Part shown: positions 35,308-45,119 of the stretch, one piece after another
How positions within the stretch are numbered: position 1 is the stretch's first letter
Layout: every line of letters starts with the position of its first letter
Translations under genes and position numbers: made by a program
Assembly: GCA_947473305.1 (NCBI GenBank)
Contig: CANJCB010000011.1
Coordinates: forward strand, 60,453 to 124,452
Reading direction: 5' to 3'
Source of the DNA: Rhodospirillales bacterium
GTDB lineage: Bacteria > Pseudomonadota > Alphaproteobacteria > ATCC43930 > CGMCC-115725
Length of the DNA stretch: 64,000 nucleotides
Notes under the pieces: generated by a model
The model's database searches: none
Seen by the model: only the letters and a program-made list of their open reading frames with translations
Told to the model about the DNA's origin: nothing

Positions 35308-36705
35308 CTAAACCCGCACCATCTTGCCCGGATTCATGATGTTGTCGGGATCGAGCGCGCGCTTGATCGTGCGCATGACATCGACGCCTTCACCGTGCTC
35401 TTCGATCAGGCAGTCCATCTTGCCGAAGCCGACGCCATGCTCGCCCGTGCTCGTGCCGTCCATCTCCAAGGCGCGATGGACGAGCCTCTCGTTGATCCGG
35501 GAGGCTTCCTCGAATTCCTCGGGCTTGTTGGGATCCAACATGAAGGCGAGATGGAAATTGCCGTCGCCCACATGGCCGACGATGGCGGCGGGCACCGTCG
35601 ATTTTTCGAGATCGGCCTTGGTCTCCAAGAGGCAATCCGCGAGCCTGGAAATCGGCACGCAGACATCCGTCGCCCAGCCCGTCGATCCCGGCCGCATGGC
35701 AAGAGCCGCGTAATAACCGTCATGCCGCGCCTGCCAGAGCTTGTTGCGTTCCTCAAGGCTTTCGGCCCAGTGGAAATCCGTCGCGCCATGATCGGCGGCG
35801 AAGTCCTTCACCATCTGGACCTGCTCCTCGACGCCGCGCTCGGTGCCATGGAATTCCAGGAACAAGGTCGGCGCGATCTTGTAGTTGAGCTTGGAATAGC
35901 GGTTGACCGCGTCGAGCTGGACCTCGTCCAGAAGCTCGATCCGCGCCACCGGCACGCCGGCCTGGATCGTCTGGATGACGGTATTGACCGCATCCCGGAT
36001 CGAGGGGAAGGGACAGACCGCCGCCCGCACCGCCTCCGGAATGCCATGGACCCGCAGGGTCACCTCGGTGATGACGCCGAGCGTGCCTTCGGAGCCGATG
36101 AAAAGCCGGGTCAGGTCATAGCCCGCCGACGACTTCCGCGCCCGCCGCGCCGTGCGGATGATCCGGCCATCGGCCATCACCACTTTCAGCGAGAGCACGT
36201 TCTCCCGCATCGTCCCGTAGCGCACCGCGTTGGTGCCGGAGGCGCGGGTCGCCGCCATGCCGCCCAGGGAGGCATCCGCCCCCGGATCGATCGGGAAGAA
36301 AAGGCCCGTGTCCCGCAGGTAATCGTTGAGCTGCTTGCGCGTGACGCCCGCCTCCACCGTCACGTCGAGATCCTCGACGCTGACCCGCAAAACCTTGTTC
36401 ATGCGCGAGACATCGAGGGTGATCCCGCCATGCAAAGCGATGATATGCCCTTCGAGCGAGGTGCCCGTGCCGAAGGGGATCACCGGCACCTTATGGGCTG
36501 CGCAGAGCTTCACCGCCTCCGCCACCTCCTCCGTGGTCTCGGCGAAAAAGACCGCATCCGGCGGCGGGCCGCGATGATAGGATTCGCCCTTGCCATGCTG
36601 TTCGCGGACGGCCTGGCCGGTCGAGAGACGGTCGCCGAAGCGCTGGCGCAGTTCCGCGATAACGATCTCAACCGGTGATTCGCGCGGCGGCACGACGGCT
36701 TTCAT
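35308..36705 (-). CDS. FAD-linked 2-hydroxyacid dehydrogenase (D-lactate dehydrogenase/glycolate oxidase-like)
   Basis: 465 residues. The PCMH-type FAD domain has VIPFGTGTSLEGHIIALHGGITLD and DPGADASLGGMAATRASGTNAVRYGTMRENVL. The C-terminal FAD-oxidase domain has GHVGDGNFHLAFMLDP, the metal-linked GEHGVG and a terminal LDPDNIMNPGKMV. It oxidises a 2-hydroxyacid, most likely D-lactate, to a 2-oxoacid with electrons passed to the respiratory chain. It is distinct from glcD of this window. The ATG at 36705 is preceded by AGAGGA. It is divergent from the ferredoxin oxidoreductase gene, 244 bp away. Confidence 0.92.
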   Translation of the reverse strand: MKAVVPPRESPVEIVIAELRQRFGDRLSTGQAVREQHGKGESYHRGPPPDAVFFAETTEEVAEAVKLCAAHKVPVIPFGTGTSLEGHIIALHGGITLDVSRMNKVLRVSVEDLDVTVEAGVTRKQLNDYLRDTGLFFPIDPGADASLGGMAATRASGTNAVRYGTMRENVLSLKVVMADGRIIRTARRARKSSAGYDLTRLFIGSEGTLGVITEVTLRVHGIPEAVRAAVCPFPSIRDAVNTVIQTIQAGVPVARIELLDEVQLDAVNRYSKLNYKIAPTLFLEFHGTERGVEEQVQMVKDFAADHGATDFHWAESLEERNKLWQARHDGYYAALAMRPGSTGWATDVCVPISRLADCLLETKADLEKSTVPAAIVGHVGDGNFHLAFMLDPNKPEEFEEASRINERLVHRALEMDGTSTGEHGVGFGKMDCLIEEHGEGVDVMRTIKRALDPDNIMNPGKMVRV

Positions 36706-36949
36706 GGGATGGCGATCCTCTGGCGGCTGATTATGTATAGACCTTACTCCCGCCCCCACCCGCATTCAACGCGGAGAGAAAACTGCCGAGCGGTCCAGGC
36801 CCCCGACATTTTCGATCCAGGGACCCGGAACCCCGGCTCTTTCATTGCGTTCTTTCCCGGCACTTCCAACCGAGCATTGAGAGCGGAGACAGGGCATACT
36901 ACCTTTCATATCGAGCTTGGTTCGTCGATTTCCCTAAGAAAGGTCGGAC

Positions 36950-39900
36950 ATGGCGCTGGCGGCGGTCTCGCTGGACGACAAATACGCGGTCGAGCAGGGA
37001 CGCATCTTCCTGAACGGAACCCAGGCGCTGGCGCGGCTGCCCATGATGCAGCGCCGCCGCGACGAGGCGGCCGGGCTCAATACGGGCGGCTTCATTTCAG
37101 GCTATCGGGGATCGCCGCTGGGCGGTCTCGACCGGGCGCTCTGGGCGGCCCGCAAGTTTCTCGACAAGCACCACATCACCTTCCAGCCCGGGGTCAACGA
37201 GGACCTGGCCGCCACCGCCATATGGGGCAGCCAGCAGGTCAACCTCTTTCCTGGCGCGAAGTACGACGGCGTCTTCGCGCTCTGGTATGGCAAGGGGCCG
37301 GGCGTCGACCGCAGCGGGGATCCCTTCAAGCATGCCAATGGCGCGGGAACCTCGCCCTATGGCGGCGTGCTGGTGGTGGCGGGCGACGACCACGCCTGCA
37401 AATCCTCGACCCTGCCGCATCAATCCGAATTCGCGCTCATGGACGCCTCGATCCCGGTGCTGGCGCCGTCGAGCGTGCAGGACATCCTGGACCTCGGGCT
37501 CCATGGCTGGGCCATGTCGCGCTATTCCGGTTGCTGGATCGGCTTCAAGGTACTGGCCGATACGGTGGACAGTTCCGCCTCGGTGAGTGTCGATCCGCAT
37601 CGCTTGTCGATCACACTGCCCGAGGATTTCCAGATGCCGCTGGGCGGCGTCGGCATCCGCTGGCCCGATCCACCCTTGGTGGTGGAAAAGCGCCTGCGGG
37701 AAGTGAAACTCCCGGCGGTACTCGCCTATGCGCGGGCCAACAAGCTCGACCGGGTCGTGATCGACGGGCCAAAGGCGCGGCTCGGCATCGCGACCTCGGG
37801 CAAGTCCTATCTCGACGTGCGGCAGGCGCTGAGCGACCTCGGCATCTCCGAAGAGGAAGCCGCGTCCATCGGCATCCGTCTCTATAAGATCGCCCTGACC
37901 TGGCCGCTGGAGCCCGAAGGACTACGGCGCTTCGCCGACGGGCTCGACGAAATCCTGGTCGTCGAGGAAAAACGCTCCTTCCTCGAAACCCAGATCAAGG
38001 AAGAGCTTTATACCCTCCCCGATGGCATCCGCCCCCGCATCGTCGGCAAGACCGACGAAACTGGCGCGCCGCTGCTCTCGCCTTCGGGCGAGCTGACACC
38101 TTCCAGGATCGCCCGCGCCATCGCTCGCCGGCTCGCAGCCTTCCATAGCTCGCCCAGGATCACCGAGCGGATCGCCTTCCTCGACGCCAAGGACGGCGAG
38201 TTGAAGGCCTTGCCCTCCCATCTTCAGCGGGTACCGCATTTCTGCTCCGGCTGCCCGCATAATACCTCGACCAAGGTGCCCGAAGGCAGTCGCGCCATGG
38301 CGGGGATCGGTTGCCACTACATGGCGATCTGGATGGACCGCCGGACCGAGACCTTCACCCAGATGGGCGGCGAAGGCACGCCCTGGATCGGCCAGGCGCC
38401 CTTCACCGAAGAGAAGCATGTCTTCGTCAATATCGGCGACGGCACCTATTTCCATTCGGGCCTGCTGGCGATCCGGGCGGCCGTGACCTCTGGCGTCAAC
38501 ATCACGTACAAGCTGCTCTACAACGATGCGGTGGCCATGACCGGCGGCCAGCCCGTCGATGGCGAGCTGACCGTCGCCGAGATCACCCGCCAGGTCGCCG
38601 CCGAGGGCGTGAAGCGCGTCGTCGTCGTCACCGACGAGCCCGACAAATACCCGCTCGGCGAGGACTTCGCGCCCGGCGTCACGATCCATGGCCGCGACAA
38701 GATGGACGAGATCCAGCGTGACCTGCGCGAGACGCTCGGCACGACCGTCCTCGTCTATGACCAGACCTGCGCTGCGGAAAAACGCCGCCGCCGAAAGCGC
38801 GGCGATTTCCCCGATCCCGACAAGCGTGTCTTCATCAACGAGGAAGTCTGCGAGGGCTGCGGCGATTGCTCCAAGGCCTCGAACTGCCTCTCGGTGGTGC
38901 CGGTCGAAACCGAATTCGGCCGCAAGCGCGCCATCGACCAGTCGAGTTGCAACAAGGACTTCTCCTGCATCGACGGCTTCTGCCCGAGCTTCGTGACCGT
39001 GCATGGCGCAAAGGCCCATAAGCGCGCGGCCGAAGGAAAGAAGGCCGATTTCCCGGATCTGCCGGAACCCGCCCTCGCCTCTCTCGACCATCCCTACCAG
39101 ATCCTGGTGACGGGCGTCGGCGGGACCGGCGTGCTGACCATCGGCGCATTGATCGCCATGGCGGCGCATCTTGAGGGCAAGGGTTGCTCGGTCCTCGACA
39201 TGACCGGCCTCGCGCAGAAGGGCGGCGCGGTGCTGAGCCATGTGAAGGTCGCGCGCAGCCCCGAGGAAATCCATGCCGCACGGATCACGGTCGGCAGCGC
39301 CGACCTGCTGCTCGGCGACGACCTGTTGGTGGCAGGCGGCCAGGAAGGCCTGTCGAAACTCCGACAAGGCGTGAGCCGCGCCCTCATCAACCATCACGAG
39401 ACGATCACCGCCGCCTTCACCCGCGACCCGGATGTGGAATTCCCAGGAAAGGCGCTGACCGCCGAGATCACCCAGGCCGTCGGTCCCGGCAATGCGGATT
39501 TCATCGACGCGACCCGGATCGCCACGGTGCTTCTGGGCGATTCCATCGCGGCCAATCTCTTCATGCTGGGCTATGCCTATCAGAAGGGCTGGCTGCCGGT
39601 GTCTGGCGAGGCCTTGGACAAGGCCATCGAGTTGAACGGTGTCGCCGTGACAGTGAACCGCCAGGCCTTTCTCTGGGGCCGTCGCGCCGCCCACGACCCG
39701 GTGGCGGTCGAAAGCCTGGCCGCGCCGCACGATCCCGGCAGCGAGCGTCTCTCCCAGACCCTGCGCGAGACCGTCAAACGGCGCGTGCGTTTTCTGACCG
39801 ACTATCAGAACGAGGCCTATGCGACCCGCTACTCCCGCGCGGTCAATACCATCCAGGGCGCGGAGAAGAACCGGATGCCCGGCTCGACCGCGCTGACCGA

Positions 39901-40417
39901 AGCGGTGGCGAAATCGCTCTTCAAGCTCATGGCCTATAAGGATGAATACGAGGTCGCCCGGCTCTATACGGATGGCACTTTCGATAAGCGCCTGAAGGAA
40001 CAGTTCGACGGCAAGCTGAAGCTGGAATTTCATCTCGCCCCGCCGCTCTTCGCCGAGCGCGATCCCGTGACCGGGCATCTGAAGAAGCGGTCCTATGGCC
40101 CTTGGATGATGAAGGCCTTCCGGCTGCTGGCGAAAATGCGCGTCCTGCGCGGGACGACCTTCGATCCCTTCGGTTACTCCGGGGAACGGAAGGCCGAGCG
40201 CGCGCTGGTCACGGATTACCTGATGCTGGTCGAAGAAATGGCGGCCTGCCTCTCTGCCGAGAACCATGCCGTGGCGGTGGAACTCGCCCTGCTGCCCCAG
40301 CAGATCCGGGGCTTCGGCCATGTGAAAGAGGCGAACCTCGCGAAGGTCCGCCTCAAACAGGCCGAATTGCTGGACCGCTTCCGCCTGCCTCCGCCGGAGC
40401 GGATGGCGGCGGAGTAG
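36950..40417 (+). CDS. Indolepyruvate ferredoxin oxidoreductase family protein, fused alpha/beta (large form)
   Basis: 1155 residues. The N-terminal pyrimidine-binding part begins FLNGTQALARLPMMQRRRDEAAGLNTGGFISGYRGSPLGG. The ThDP domain has the FVNIGDGTYFHSGLLAI motif. A cysteine-rich ferredoxin-like region has cysteines near residues 634, 637, 640 and 646 and again near 667, 673 and 678. The C-terminal gamma-like domain starts ILVTGVGGTGVLTIGALIAMAAHLEGKG. Such enzymes oxidatively decarboxylate aryl or branched 2-oxoacids to acyl-CoA in aromatic and branched amino acid breakdown. It has its own promoter region and no partner subunit gene. Confidence 0.93.
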   Translation: MALAAVSLDDKYAVEQGRIFLNGTQALARLPMMQRRRDEAAGLNTGGFISGYRGSPLGGLDRALWAARKFLDKHHITFQPGVNEDLAATAIWGSQQVNLFPGAKYDGVFALWYGKGPGVDRSGDPFKHANGAGTSPYGGVLVVAGDDHACKSSTLPHQSEFALMDASIPVLAPSSVQDILDLGLHGWAMSRYSGCWIGFKVLADTVDSSASVSVDPHRLSITLPEDFQMPLGGVGIRWPDPPLVVEKRLREVKLPAVLAYARANKLDRVVIDGPKARLGIATSGKSYLDVRQALSDLGISEEEAASIGIRLYKIALTWPLEPEGLRRFADGLDEILVVEEKRSFLETQIKEELYTLPDGIRPRIVGKTDETGAPLLSPSGELTPSRIARAIARRLAAFHSSPRITERIAFLDAKDGELKALPSHLQRVPHFCSGCPHNTSTKVPEGSRAMAGIGCHYMAIWMDRRTETFTQMGGEGTPWIGQAPFTEEKHVFVNIGDGTYFHSGLLAIRAAVTSGVNITYKLLYNDAVAMTGGQPVDGELTVAEITRQVAAEGVKRVVVVTDEPDKYPLGEDFAPGVTIHGRDKMDEIQRDLRETLGTTVLVYDQTCAAEKRRRRKRGDFPDPDKRVFINEEVCEGCGDCSKASNCLSVVPVETEFGRKRAIDQSSCNKDFSCIDGFCPSFVTVHGAKAHKRAAEGKKADFPDLPEPALASLDHPYQILVTGVGGTGVLTIGALIAMAAHLEGKGCSVLDMTGLAQKGGAVLSHVKVARSPEEIHAARITVGSADLLLGDDLLVAGGQEGLSKLRQGVSRALINHHETITAAFTRDPDVEFPGKALTAEITQAVGPGNADFIDATRIATVLLGDSIAANLFMLGYAYQKGWLPVSGEALDKAIELNGVAVTVNRQAFLWGRRAAHDPVAVESLAAPHDPGSERLSQTLRETVKRRVRFLTDYQNEAYATRYSRAVNTIQGAEKNRMPGSTALTEAVAKSLFKLMAYKDEYEVARLYTDGTFDKRLKEQFDGKLKLEFHLAPPLFAERDPVTGHLKKRSYGPWMMKAFRLLAKMRVLRGTTFDPFGYSGERKAERALVTDYLMLVEEMAACLSAENHAVAVELALLPQQIRGFGHVKEANLAKVRLKQAELLDRFRLPPPERMAAE

Positions 40418-40425
40418 CTGCTAAA

Positions 40426-40558
40426 AGCCCCTCTCCCAGACCTGGGAGAGGGAGAGACCCATAGCGCAAGCTATGGGAGGGTGAGGGTCTTCCACGTCTC
40501 GGAAATGGATGGATCGCCCACCCTCACCCCGACCCTCTCCCCACCGGGGAGAGGGAGT
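40426..40558. repeat. Composite palindromic repeat, copy C
   Basis: The left hairpin is CCTCTCCCAGACCTGGGAGAGG, followed by a second one, CCATAGCGCAAGCTATGG. The right half is CACCCTCACCCCGACCC with CTCTCCCCACCGGGGAGAG. It lies between the ferredoxin oxidoreductase and the convergent gapR. Confidence 0.8.
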
Positions 40559-40577
40559 TCAAGGATAAAACCCCAGC

Positions 40578-40865
40578 CTACTGCGCCGCTTCGCTCTCGA
40601 AATCCGGCAGCATGCCCAGCGCGCGCTTGTAGATGTCGAGGAGCGTTTCCTGCTCGTCGAGATCGTCCTTGTCCATTTTCCGGATCCGAATGATCTGGCG
40701 CATGATCTTGGTATCGAAGCCATTGCCCTTGGCCTCGGCATAGACCTCCTTCTGGTCTTCCTGCAGCGCCTTGATCTCCTCGGCGAGGCGCTCGATCCGC
40801 TCGATATATTGCTTGAGCTGAGCCCCCGCGATGCCGGCAACATCGCCGGCCTTCGTCTCCGCCAT
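40578..40865 (-). CDS. gapR: GapR (DUF2312), chromosome-structuring DNA-binding protein
   Basis: 95 residues, with IAGAQLKQYIERIERLAEEIKALQEDQKEVYAEAKGNGFD and IMRQIIRIRKMDKDDLDEQE, the highly conserved DUF2312 sequence. Caulobacter GapR is an essential nucleoid protein that binds AT-rich, overtwisted DNA ahead of replication forks and transcription units and stimulates topoisomerases. A role here is by homology. The gene is flanked by repeats C and D. Confidence 0.93.
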   Translation of the reverse strand: MAETKAGDVAGIAGAQLKQYIERIERLAEEIKALQEDQKEVYAEAKGNGFDTKIMRQIIRIRKMDKDDLDEQETLLDIYKRALGMLPDFESEAAQ

Positions 40866-40889
40866 TCAATTCACTCCTGTCAGTTTGCT

Positions 40890-41021
40890 ACTCCCTCTCC
40901 GCCCCTTGGGGGAGAGGGTCGGGGTGAGGTGGGCCTTGCCACCCGAGAGATGCTCGGGCAGATGGCTGCCCTCGCCCCACCTCATCCTAAATCCTTCTCC
41001 CCCTGAGGGGCGGAGAAGGAC
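40890..41021. repeat. Composite palindromic repeat, copy D
   Basis: The left hairpin is CTCCGCCCCTTGGGGGAG with GGTCGGGGTGAGGTGGG. The middle contains GAGAGATGCTCGGGC, also found in copy E. The right half is CCCCACCTCATCCTAAATCC with CCCCTGAGGGGCGGAG. It separates gapR from the DUF1244 gene, both on the minus strand. Confidence 0.8.
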
Positions 41022-41027
41022 CTAGAG

Positions 41028-41321
41028 TTAATGCTTGTGCTGCGCCGCGAAACCCGCCTGCTGGGTGGGGCTCGCTTCCTTCTGGTGCTTCGCCTTCCAT
41101 TCCTCGTAGGGCATGCCGTAGACGACCTCCCGCGCCGCGGGATCGGACAGCTCGACGCCCCGTTCCTCGGCGGCGGCCCGGTACCATTTGGACAGGCAAT
41201 TCCGGCAGAAACCCGCCAGATTCATCAGGTCGATGTTCTGCACATCCGTCCGCTCGCGCAGATGGTCGAGGAGATGGCGGAAGGCCGCGGCCTCCAGCTC
41301 GATACGGGTCTTGTCGTCCAT
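41028..41321 (-). CDS. DUF1244 family protein
   Basis: 97 residues. AAFRHLLDHLRERTDVQNIDLMNLAGFCRNCLSKWYRAAAEERG is the conserved DUF1244 core, including the cysteine pair CRNC. The family is common in proteobacteria and has no assigned function; the conserved cysteines suggest a metal or redox role. The C-terminus carries several histidines (AAQHKH). It lies 79 bp downstream of the N-formylglutamate amidohydrolase gene on the same strand. Confidence 0.9.
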   Translation of the reverse strand: MDDKTRIELEAAAFRHLLDHLRERTDVQNIDLMNLAGFCRNCLSKWYRAAAEERGVELSDPAAREVVYGMPYEEWKAKHQKEASPTQQAGFAAQHKH

Positions 41322-41400
41322 GGGTTACCTCCGAGGAAGCCCTGCTTGAGGCCTATATTGGTGAGAGTGCCGCCAGAACGCCAGGGGGCAAAAACGCGCC

Positions 41401-42189
41401 TCAGAAATGCTCGATGCGGTGGAGCTCGGGTCTTGCGTCGAGCGCCTTGAAGGCGGCGGCGAGACGCTCGCCCCATTCCCGGGCGCCCGCCGCATCGGCG
41501 ATGAGGTCCTGGCGGATCTCGATCCCCACATGAGGCAGGCCTTTCTCCTCGGCGTGCATGGGCACCGTGAAACCCGCGGGCTCCCGCGCCGAATAAGGCT
41601 CGTTATCGCCCACGACCAGGCTCTTGTCGCGGCTGAGGTCCTCGATCAGCGGCCGCGCCAGGCGGGGGTCCTGGTCCCAGAGGATGCCGATATGCCAGGG
41701 CCGCACGAAGCCATCCATGACCGGCGTGAAACTGTGGATCGAGAGGAACAGCGGCACCACCCCACGGGCCGCGAAGCCCTGGAGCAGCCGCTTCATCTCC
41801 CGGTGATAGGGAAGGAAAAGCGCATCGATCCTTTGCTGCCGCGCCTCCGCCGAGAGCCCCTGGTTCCCCGGCACGGGAATATGGTCGCTGACCTCGGGCA
41901 TGGAAGTCGCATTGTCGAGGTCGCGATTGACGTCGATCACCAGTCGGGAATAGCCCGCCAGCAGCGCCGGAGCGTCCAACGCCTCGACGAGATGCCGCGT
42001 GACCGCCGCCGCCCCGATGTCCCAACCGATATGAAGACCGAGCGAAGCATCGCTGACGCCGAGCTTGTCGAGACACTTCGGCACGGCGCGGCTCGCGTGG
42101 TCGCAGGAGAGAAAGCAGCTTCCCTTCCCCTGCTCGTTGACGACTTCGAAAGCCGGGCCGTCATCGGGACCCAAGAGTGGTTGCATCAT
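41401..42189 (-). CDS. N-formylglutamate amidohydrolase family protein
   Basis: 262 residues. SCDHASRAVPKCLDKLGV, HIGWDIGAAAVTRHL and YSRLVIDVNRDLDNATSMP with PYHREM and LFLSIHSFTPVMDG are family motifs with the metal-binding residues. The enzyme class releases formate from N-formylglutamate in histidine breakdown, but many relatives outside hut clusters have unknown amidase substrates. No other hut gene is present here. It is divergent from the glycerate kinase gene. Confidence 0.9.
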   Translation of the reverse strand: MMQPLLGPDDGPAFEVVNEQGKGSCFLSCDHASRAVPKCLDKLGVSDASLGLHIGWDIGAAAVTRHLVEALDAPALLAGYSRLVIDVNRDLDNATSMPEVSDHIPVPGNQGLSAEARQQRIDALFLPYHREMKRLLQGFAARGVVPLFLSIHSFTPVMDGFVRPWHIGILWDQDPRLARPLIEDLSRDKSLVVGDNEPYSAREPAGFTVPMHAEEKGLPHVGIEIRQDLIADAAGAREWGERLAAAFKALDARPELHRIEHF

Positions 42190-42254
42190 GCGGCTAGATT
42201 ACCTGGAAGCGGCCGGAGAAGCATCCTATCCTTCTCGGTTACAGAGGAGTAGAC

Positions 42255-43547
42255 GTGCCACCTTCAGATATGACCGAACCCCGCCGGATCCTTCGCCGCC
42301 TGTTCGATGCGGCCCTCGCGGCGGCGGCCCCCGCCAAGGTTGTTCCCCCGAACCTCCCCTCGCCGCCCAAAGGCCGCACCTTGGTCATCGGCGCGGGCAA
42401 GGCGGCGGGCACCATGGCGAAGGCGGTCGAGGACCATTGGCCGGAACCGCTTTCCGGCCTGGTGGTCACCCGCTACGGTCACAAAGTCCCGACAAGCCGC
42501 ATCGAGGTCATCGAGGCCAGTCATCCCGTCCCCGATGCCGCCGGCGCCGAGGCCGCGCGCCGCATCCTGGACAGCGTCAAAGGTCTCTCTTCCGACGACC
42601 TGGTCCTCTGCCTCATGTCGGGCGGCGCTTCGGCGCTGCTGGCGCTGCCCGCGCCGGGCATTGCCCTGGAGGACAAGCAGGCCGTCACCCGCGCCTTGCT
42701 GCGCAGCGGGGCCACCATCGGCGAGATGAATTGCCTCCGCAAGCACCTCTCCGCCATCAAGGGCGGCAGGCTCGGCGTGGCGGCGGCGCCTGCGAAGCTG
42801 GTGACGCTCTCGATTTCCGACGTTCCGGGAGACGATCCGGCCGTGATCGGCTCCGGCCCCACGGTGCCCGATCCTTCGACCTTTGCGGAAGCCCGGGCGA
42901 TCCTGGCCAAATATGGGATCGCGCCGCCCGCTTCGGTCAGGACGCATCTGGAAGCCGCCAGGGAAGAGAGCGCCAAGCCCGGCGATCCTCGCCTCGCCGG
43001 GACCGAGTACCGTCTCATCGCCACGCCCCAGGCCTCGCTCGACGCGGCAGCCGCGCTCGCCCGCGAAATGGGTCTTTCCCCCATCGTGCTGAGCGATGCC
43101 ATCGAGGGCGAGGCCAAGGACGTGGCCCTGGTCCATGCCGCCATCGCCCGGCAGGTGAAAGCCGGCCGCTTCCTGGCCGGCGACAAGGCGATCCAGGCGC
43201 CCGCCGTCATCCTCTCCGGCGGCGAGACCACCGTCACCGTCAAGGGGCAGGGACGCGGCGGGCGCAATGCGGAATTCCTGCTGGCCCTGGGGCTGGCGCT
43301 GGGCGGCGAGCCCGGCATCCATGCCATCGCCTGCGACACCGACGGGGTCGACGGCACCGAGGACAATGCCGGCGCGCTCTGGAGCCCCGATGCGATCGAC
43401 CGCGCCAGGGCCGCCGGGATCGATCTGCGGGCCAAGCTCGCCGGCAACGACGCCTATGGCGCTTTCGAGGCGATGGGGGACCTCGTCGTCACAGGGCCGA
43501 CACTAACCAATGTCAATGATTTCCGGGCAATACTCGTCCTGCCCTAA
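42255..43547 (+). CDS. ttuD: Glycerate 2-kinase (MOFRL/TtuD family)
   Basis: 430 residues. VIGAGKAAGTMAKAVEDHW, VLCLMSGGASALLALP, GEMNCLRKHLSAIKGGRL and the C-terminal MOFRL domain (VILSGGETTVTVKGQGRGGRNAEFLLAL; CDTDGVDGTEDNAGA) identify it. It phosphorylates glycerate to 2-phosphoglycerate in the glyoxylate/tartronate and serine-cycle routes. The start is a GTG at 42255 with GAGGAG upstream; an ATG five codons later is the alternative. Pyruvate kinase follows after 18 bp, a conserved pairing. Confidence 0.94.
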   Translation: MPPSDMTEPRRILRRLFDAALAAAAPAKVVPPNLPSPPKGRTLVIGAGKAAGTMAKAVEDHWPEPLSGLVVTRYGHKVPTSRIEVIEASHPVPDAAGAEAARRILDSVKGLSSDDLVLCLMSGGASALLALPAPGIALEDKQAVTRALLRSGATIGEMNCLRKHLSAIKGGRLGVAAAPAKLVTLSISDVPGDDPAVIGSGPTVPDPSTFAEARAILAKYGIAPPASVRTHLEAAREESAKPGDPRLAGTEYRLIATPQASLDAAAALAREMGLSPIVLSDAIEGEAKDVALVHAAIARQVKAGRFLAGDKAIQAPAVILSGGETTVTVKGQGRGGRNAEFLLALGLALGGEPGIHAIACDTDGVDGTEDNAGALWSPDAIDRARAAGIDLRAKLAGNDAYGAFEAMGDLVVTGPTLTNVNDFRAILVLP

Positions 43548-43565
43548 AACCGCCGAGGAAAAAGA

Positions 43566-44984
43566 ATGCGACGCCAAAGAAGCGCAAAAATCGTAGCCAC
43601 CCTGGGACCCGCGAGTTCCTCTCCGGAGATGATCGCCAAGCTCTTCGATGCCGGGGTCGATGTCTTCCGCTTGAACTTCAGCCACGGCAGCCATGAGGAT
43701 CACCGCGCCCGCTACGACACGATCCGCAGGATCGAGAAGCAGACGGGCCGCCCCATCGGTATCCTGGCCGATCTCCAGGGCCCGAAGCTGCGTCTCGGGA
43801 CCTTCGAGCATGGCAAGATCACCCTCACGCCGGGCCAGGCCTTCCGGCTCGATCTCGTCAAGACGCCGGGCGGCCTCGCGCGGGCGCCCCTGCCGCATCC
43901 TGAAATCTTCAGGGCCATCGAGCCCGGCACCGAGATCCTGCTCGACGACGGCAAGGTGCGGCTGCGGGTCGTCACTTGCGGCAAGGGTTTCGCCGAGACC
44001 GTGGTGGTGACGGCCGGCGTGCTCTCCGACCGCAAGGGGGTCAATGTGCCCAACGCGGTCCTGCCGCTGTCCTCGCTCACGCCCAAGGATCGCACCGACC
44101 TCGCCTTTGCGCTGGAGTTGGGGGCCGACTGGATCGCGCTTTCCTTCGTCCAGCGACCGGAGGACGTGGCCGAGGCCCGCAAGCTCATCGGCACCCGGGC
44201 CGGCGTCCTGGTGAAGATCGAAAAACCCGCCGCGATCCAGCGCCTCCAGGAGATCATCGACCTCACCGACGCGGTCATGGTGGCGCGCGGCGACCTGGGC
44301 GTCGAAATGCCGCCGGAGGACGTGCCGCCGCTCCAGAAGCAGATCATCCATGCCTGCCGGCTCGCCGGAAAGCCGGTGGTGGTCGCGACCCAGATGCTGG
44401 AATCGATGATCAGCGCCCCCGCACCGACGCGCGCGGAGGCCTCGGACGTGGCGGCGGCGGTCTATGACGGTGCGGATGCGGTCATGCTCTCGGCGGAAAC
44501 GGCGGCCGGGCAATATCCGATCGAGGCGGTCACCATCATGGACCGCATCATCCGCCGGGTTCAGGCCGACACCCATTACCACACGATCATGGACACCGTG
44601 CATCTGGAGCACGAGCACACCAGCTCCGACGCCATCAGCGCCGCCGCCCGACAGGTCGCCCAGACCGTCGATGCCAGGGCGATCATCTCCTATACGAATT
44701 CCGGCACCACCGCCCTGCGCGCGGCTCGGGAGCGGCCGGAGGTGCCGATCATCGGCCTCACCGCGCGGGCGGAGATCGCCCGGCGCCTCGCCCTGGTCTG
44801 GGGCGTCCACAGCATCCATACCAAGGATGTCAGCAACTTCTCCGACATGGTCCAGCGCGCGACCCGCCTCGCCTATCGCGACGGCTTCGCGGATGCGGGC
44901 CAGCGGGTCGTGGTGACGGCGGGCGTGCCCTTCGGGACGCCGGGTGCCACCAACATCCTGCGCATCGCCTGGGTCGAAGCTTAA
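43566..44984 (+). CDS. pyk: Pyruvate kinase
   Basis: 472 residues. SAKIVATLGPASSSPEMIAKLFDAGVDVFRLNFSHGSHEDH, LADLQGPKLRLG and the signature VLVKIEKPAAIQRLQEII are present, with VMVARGDLGVEMP and TQMLESMISAPAPTRAE. It converts phosphoenolpyruvate and ADP to pyruvate and ATP. It forms an operon with the glycerate kinase gene, so 2-phosphoglycerate made there can flow through enolase to this enzyme. Confidence 0.97.
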   Translation: MRRQRSAKIVATLGPASSSPEMIAKLFDAGVDVFRLNFSHGSHEDHRARYDTIRRIEKQTGRPIGILADLQGPKLRLGTFEHGKITLTPGQAFRLDLVKTPGGLARAPLPHPEIFRAIEPGTEILLDDGKVRLRVVTCGKGFAETVVVTAGVLSDRKGVNVPNAVLPLSSLTPKDRTDLAFALELGADWIALSFVQRPEDVAEARKLIGTRAGVLVKIEKPAAIQRLQEIIDLTDAVMVARGDLGVEMPPEDVPPLQKQIIHACRLAGKPVVVATQMLESMISAPAPTRAEASDVAAAVYDGADAVMLSAETAAGQYPIEAVTIMDRIIRRVQADTHYHTIMDTVHLEHEHTSSDAISAAARQVAQTVDARAIISYTNSGTTALRAARERPEVPIIGLTARAEIARRLALVWGVHSIHTKDVSNFSDMVQRATRLAYRDGFADAGQRVVVTAGVPFGTPGATNILRIAWVEA

Positions 44985-45119
44985 CGCCGGACCCCCGAAA
45001 TTTCTGTTCCGCCCCGCGCGTCGTTGAGACAGACTATTTCGATCAGGGGGGCGGATTTCGGACAGGCAACGACCTGCGCCGGGAAGATCCAGCTCCAAAC
45101 CTAAAACAGGGAGCTGGGG

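Noticed and set aside
40426..41021. Repeats around gapR considered as a CRISPR array
   Set aside because: The units are palindromic, of unequal spacing and separated by a gene; there are no regular spacers and no cas genes.
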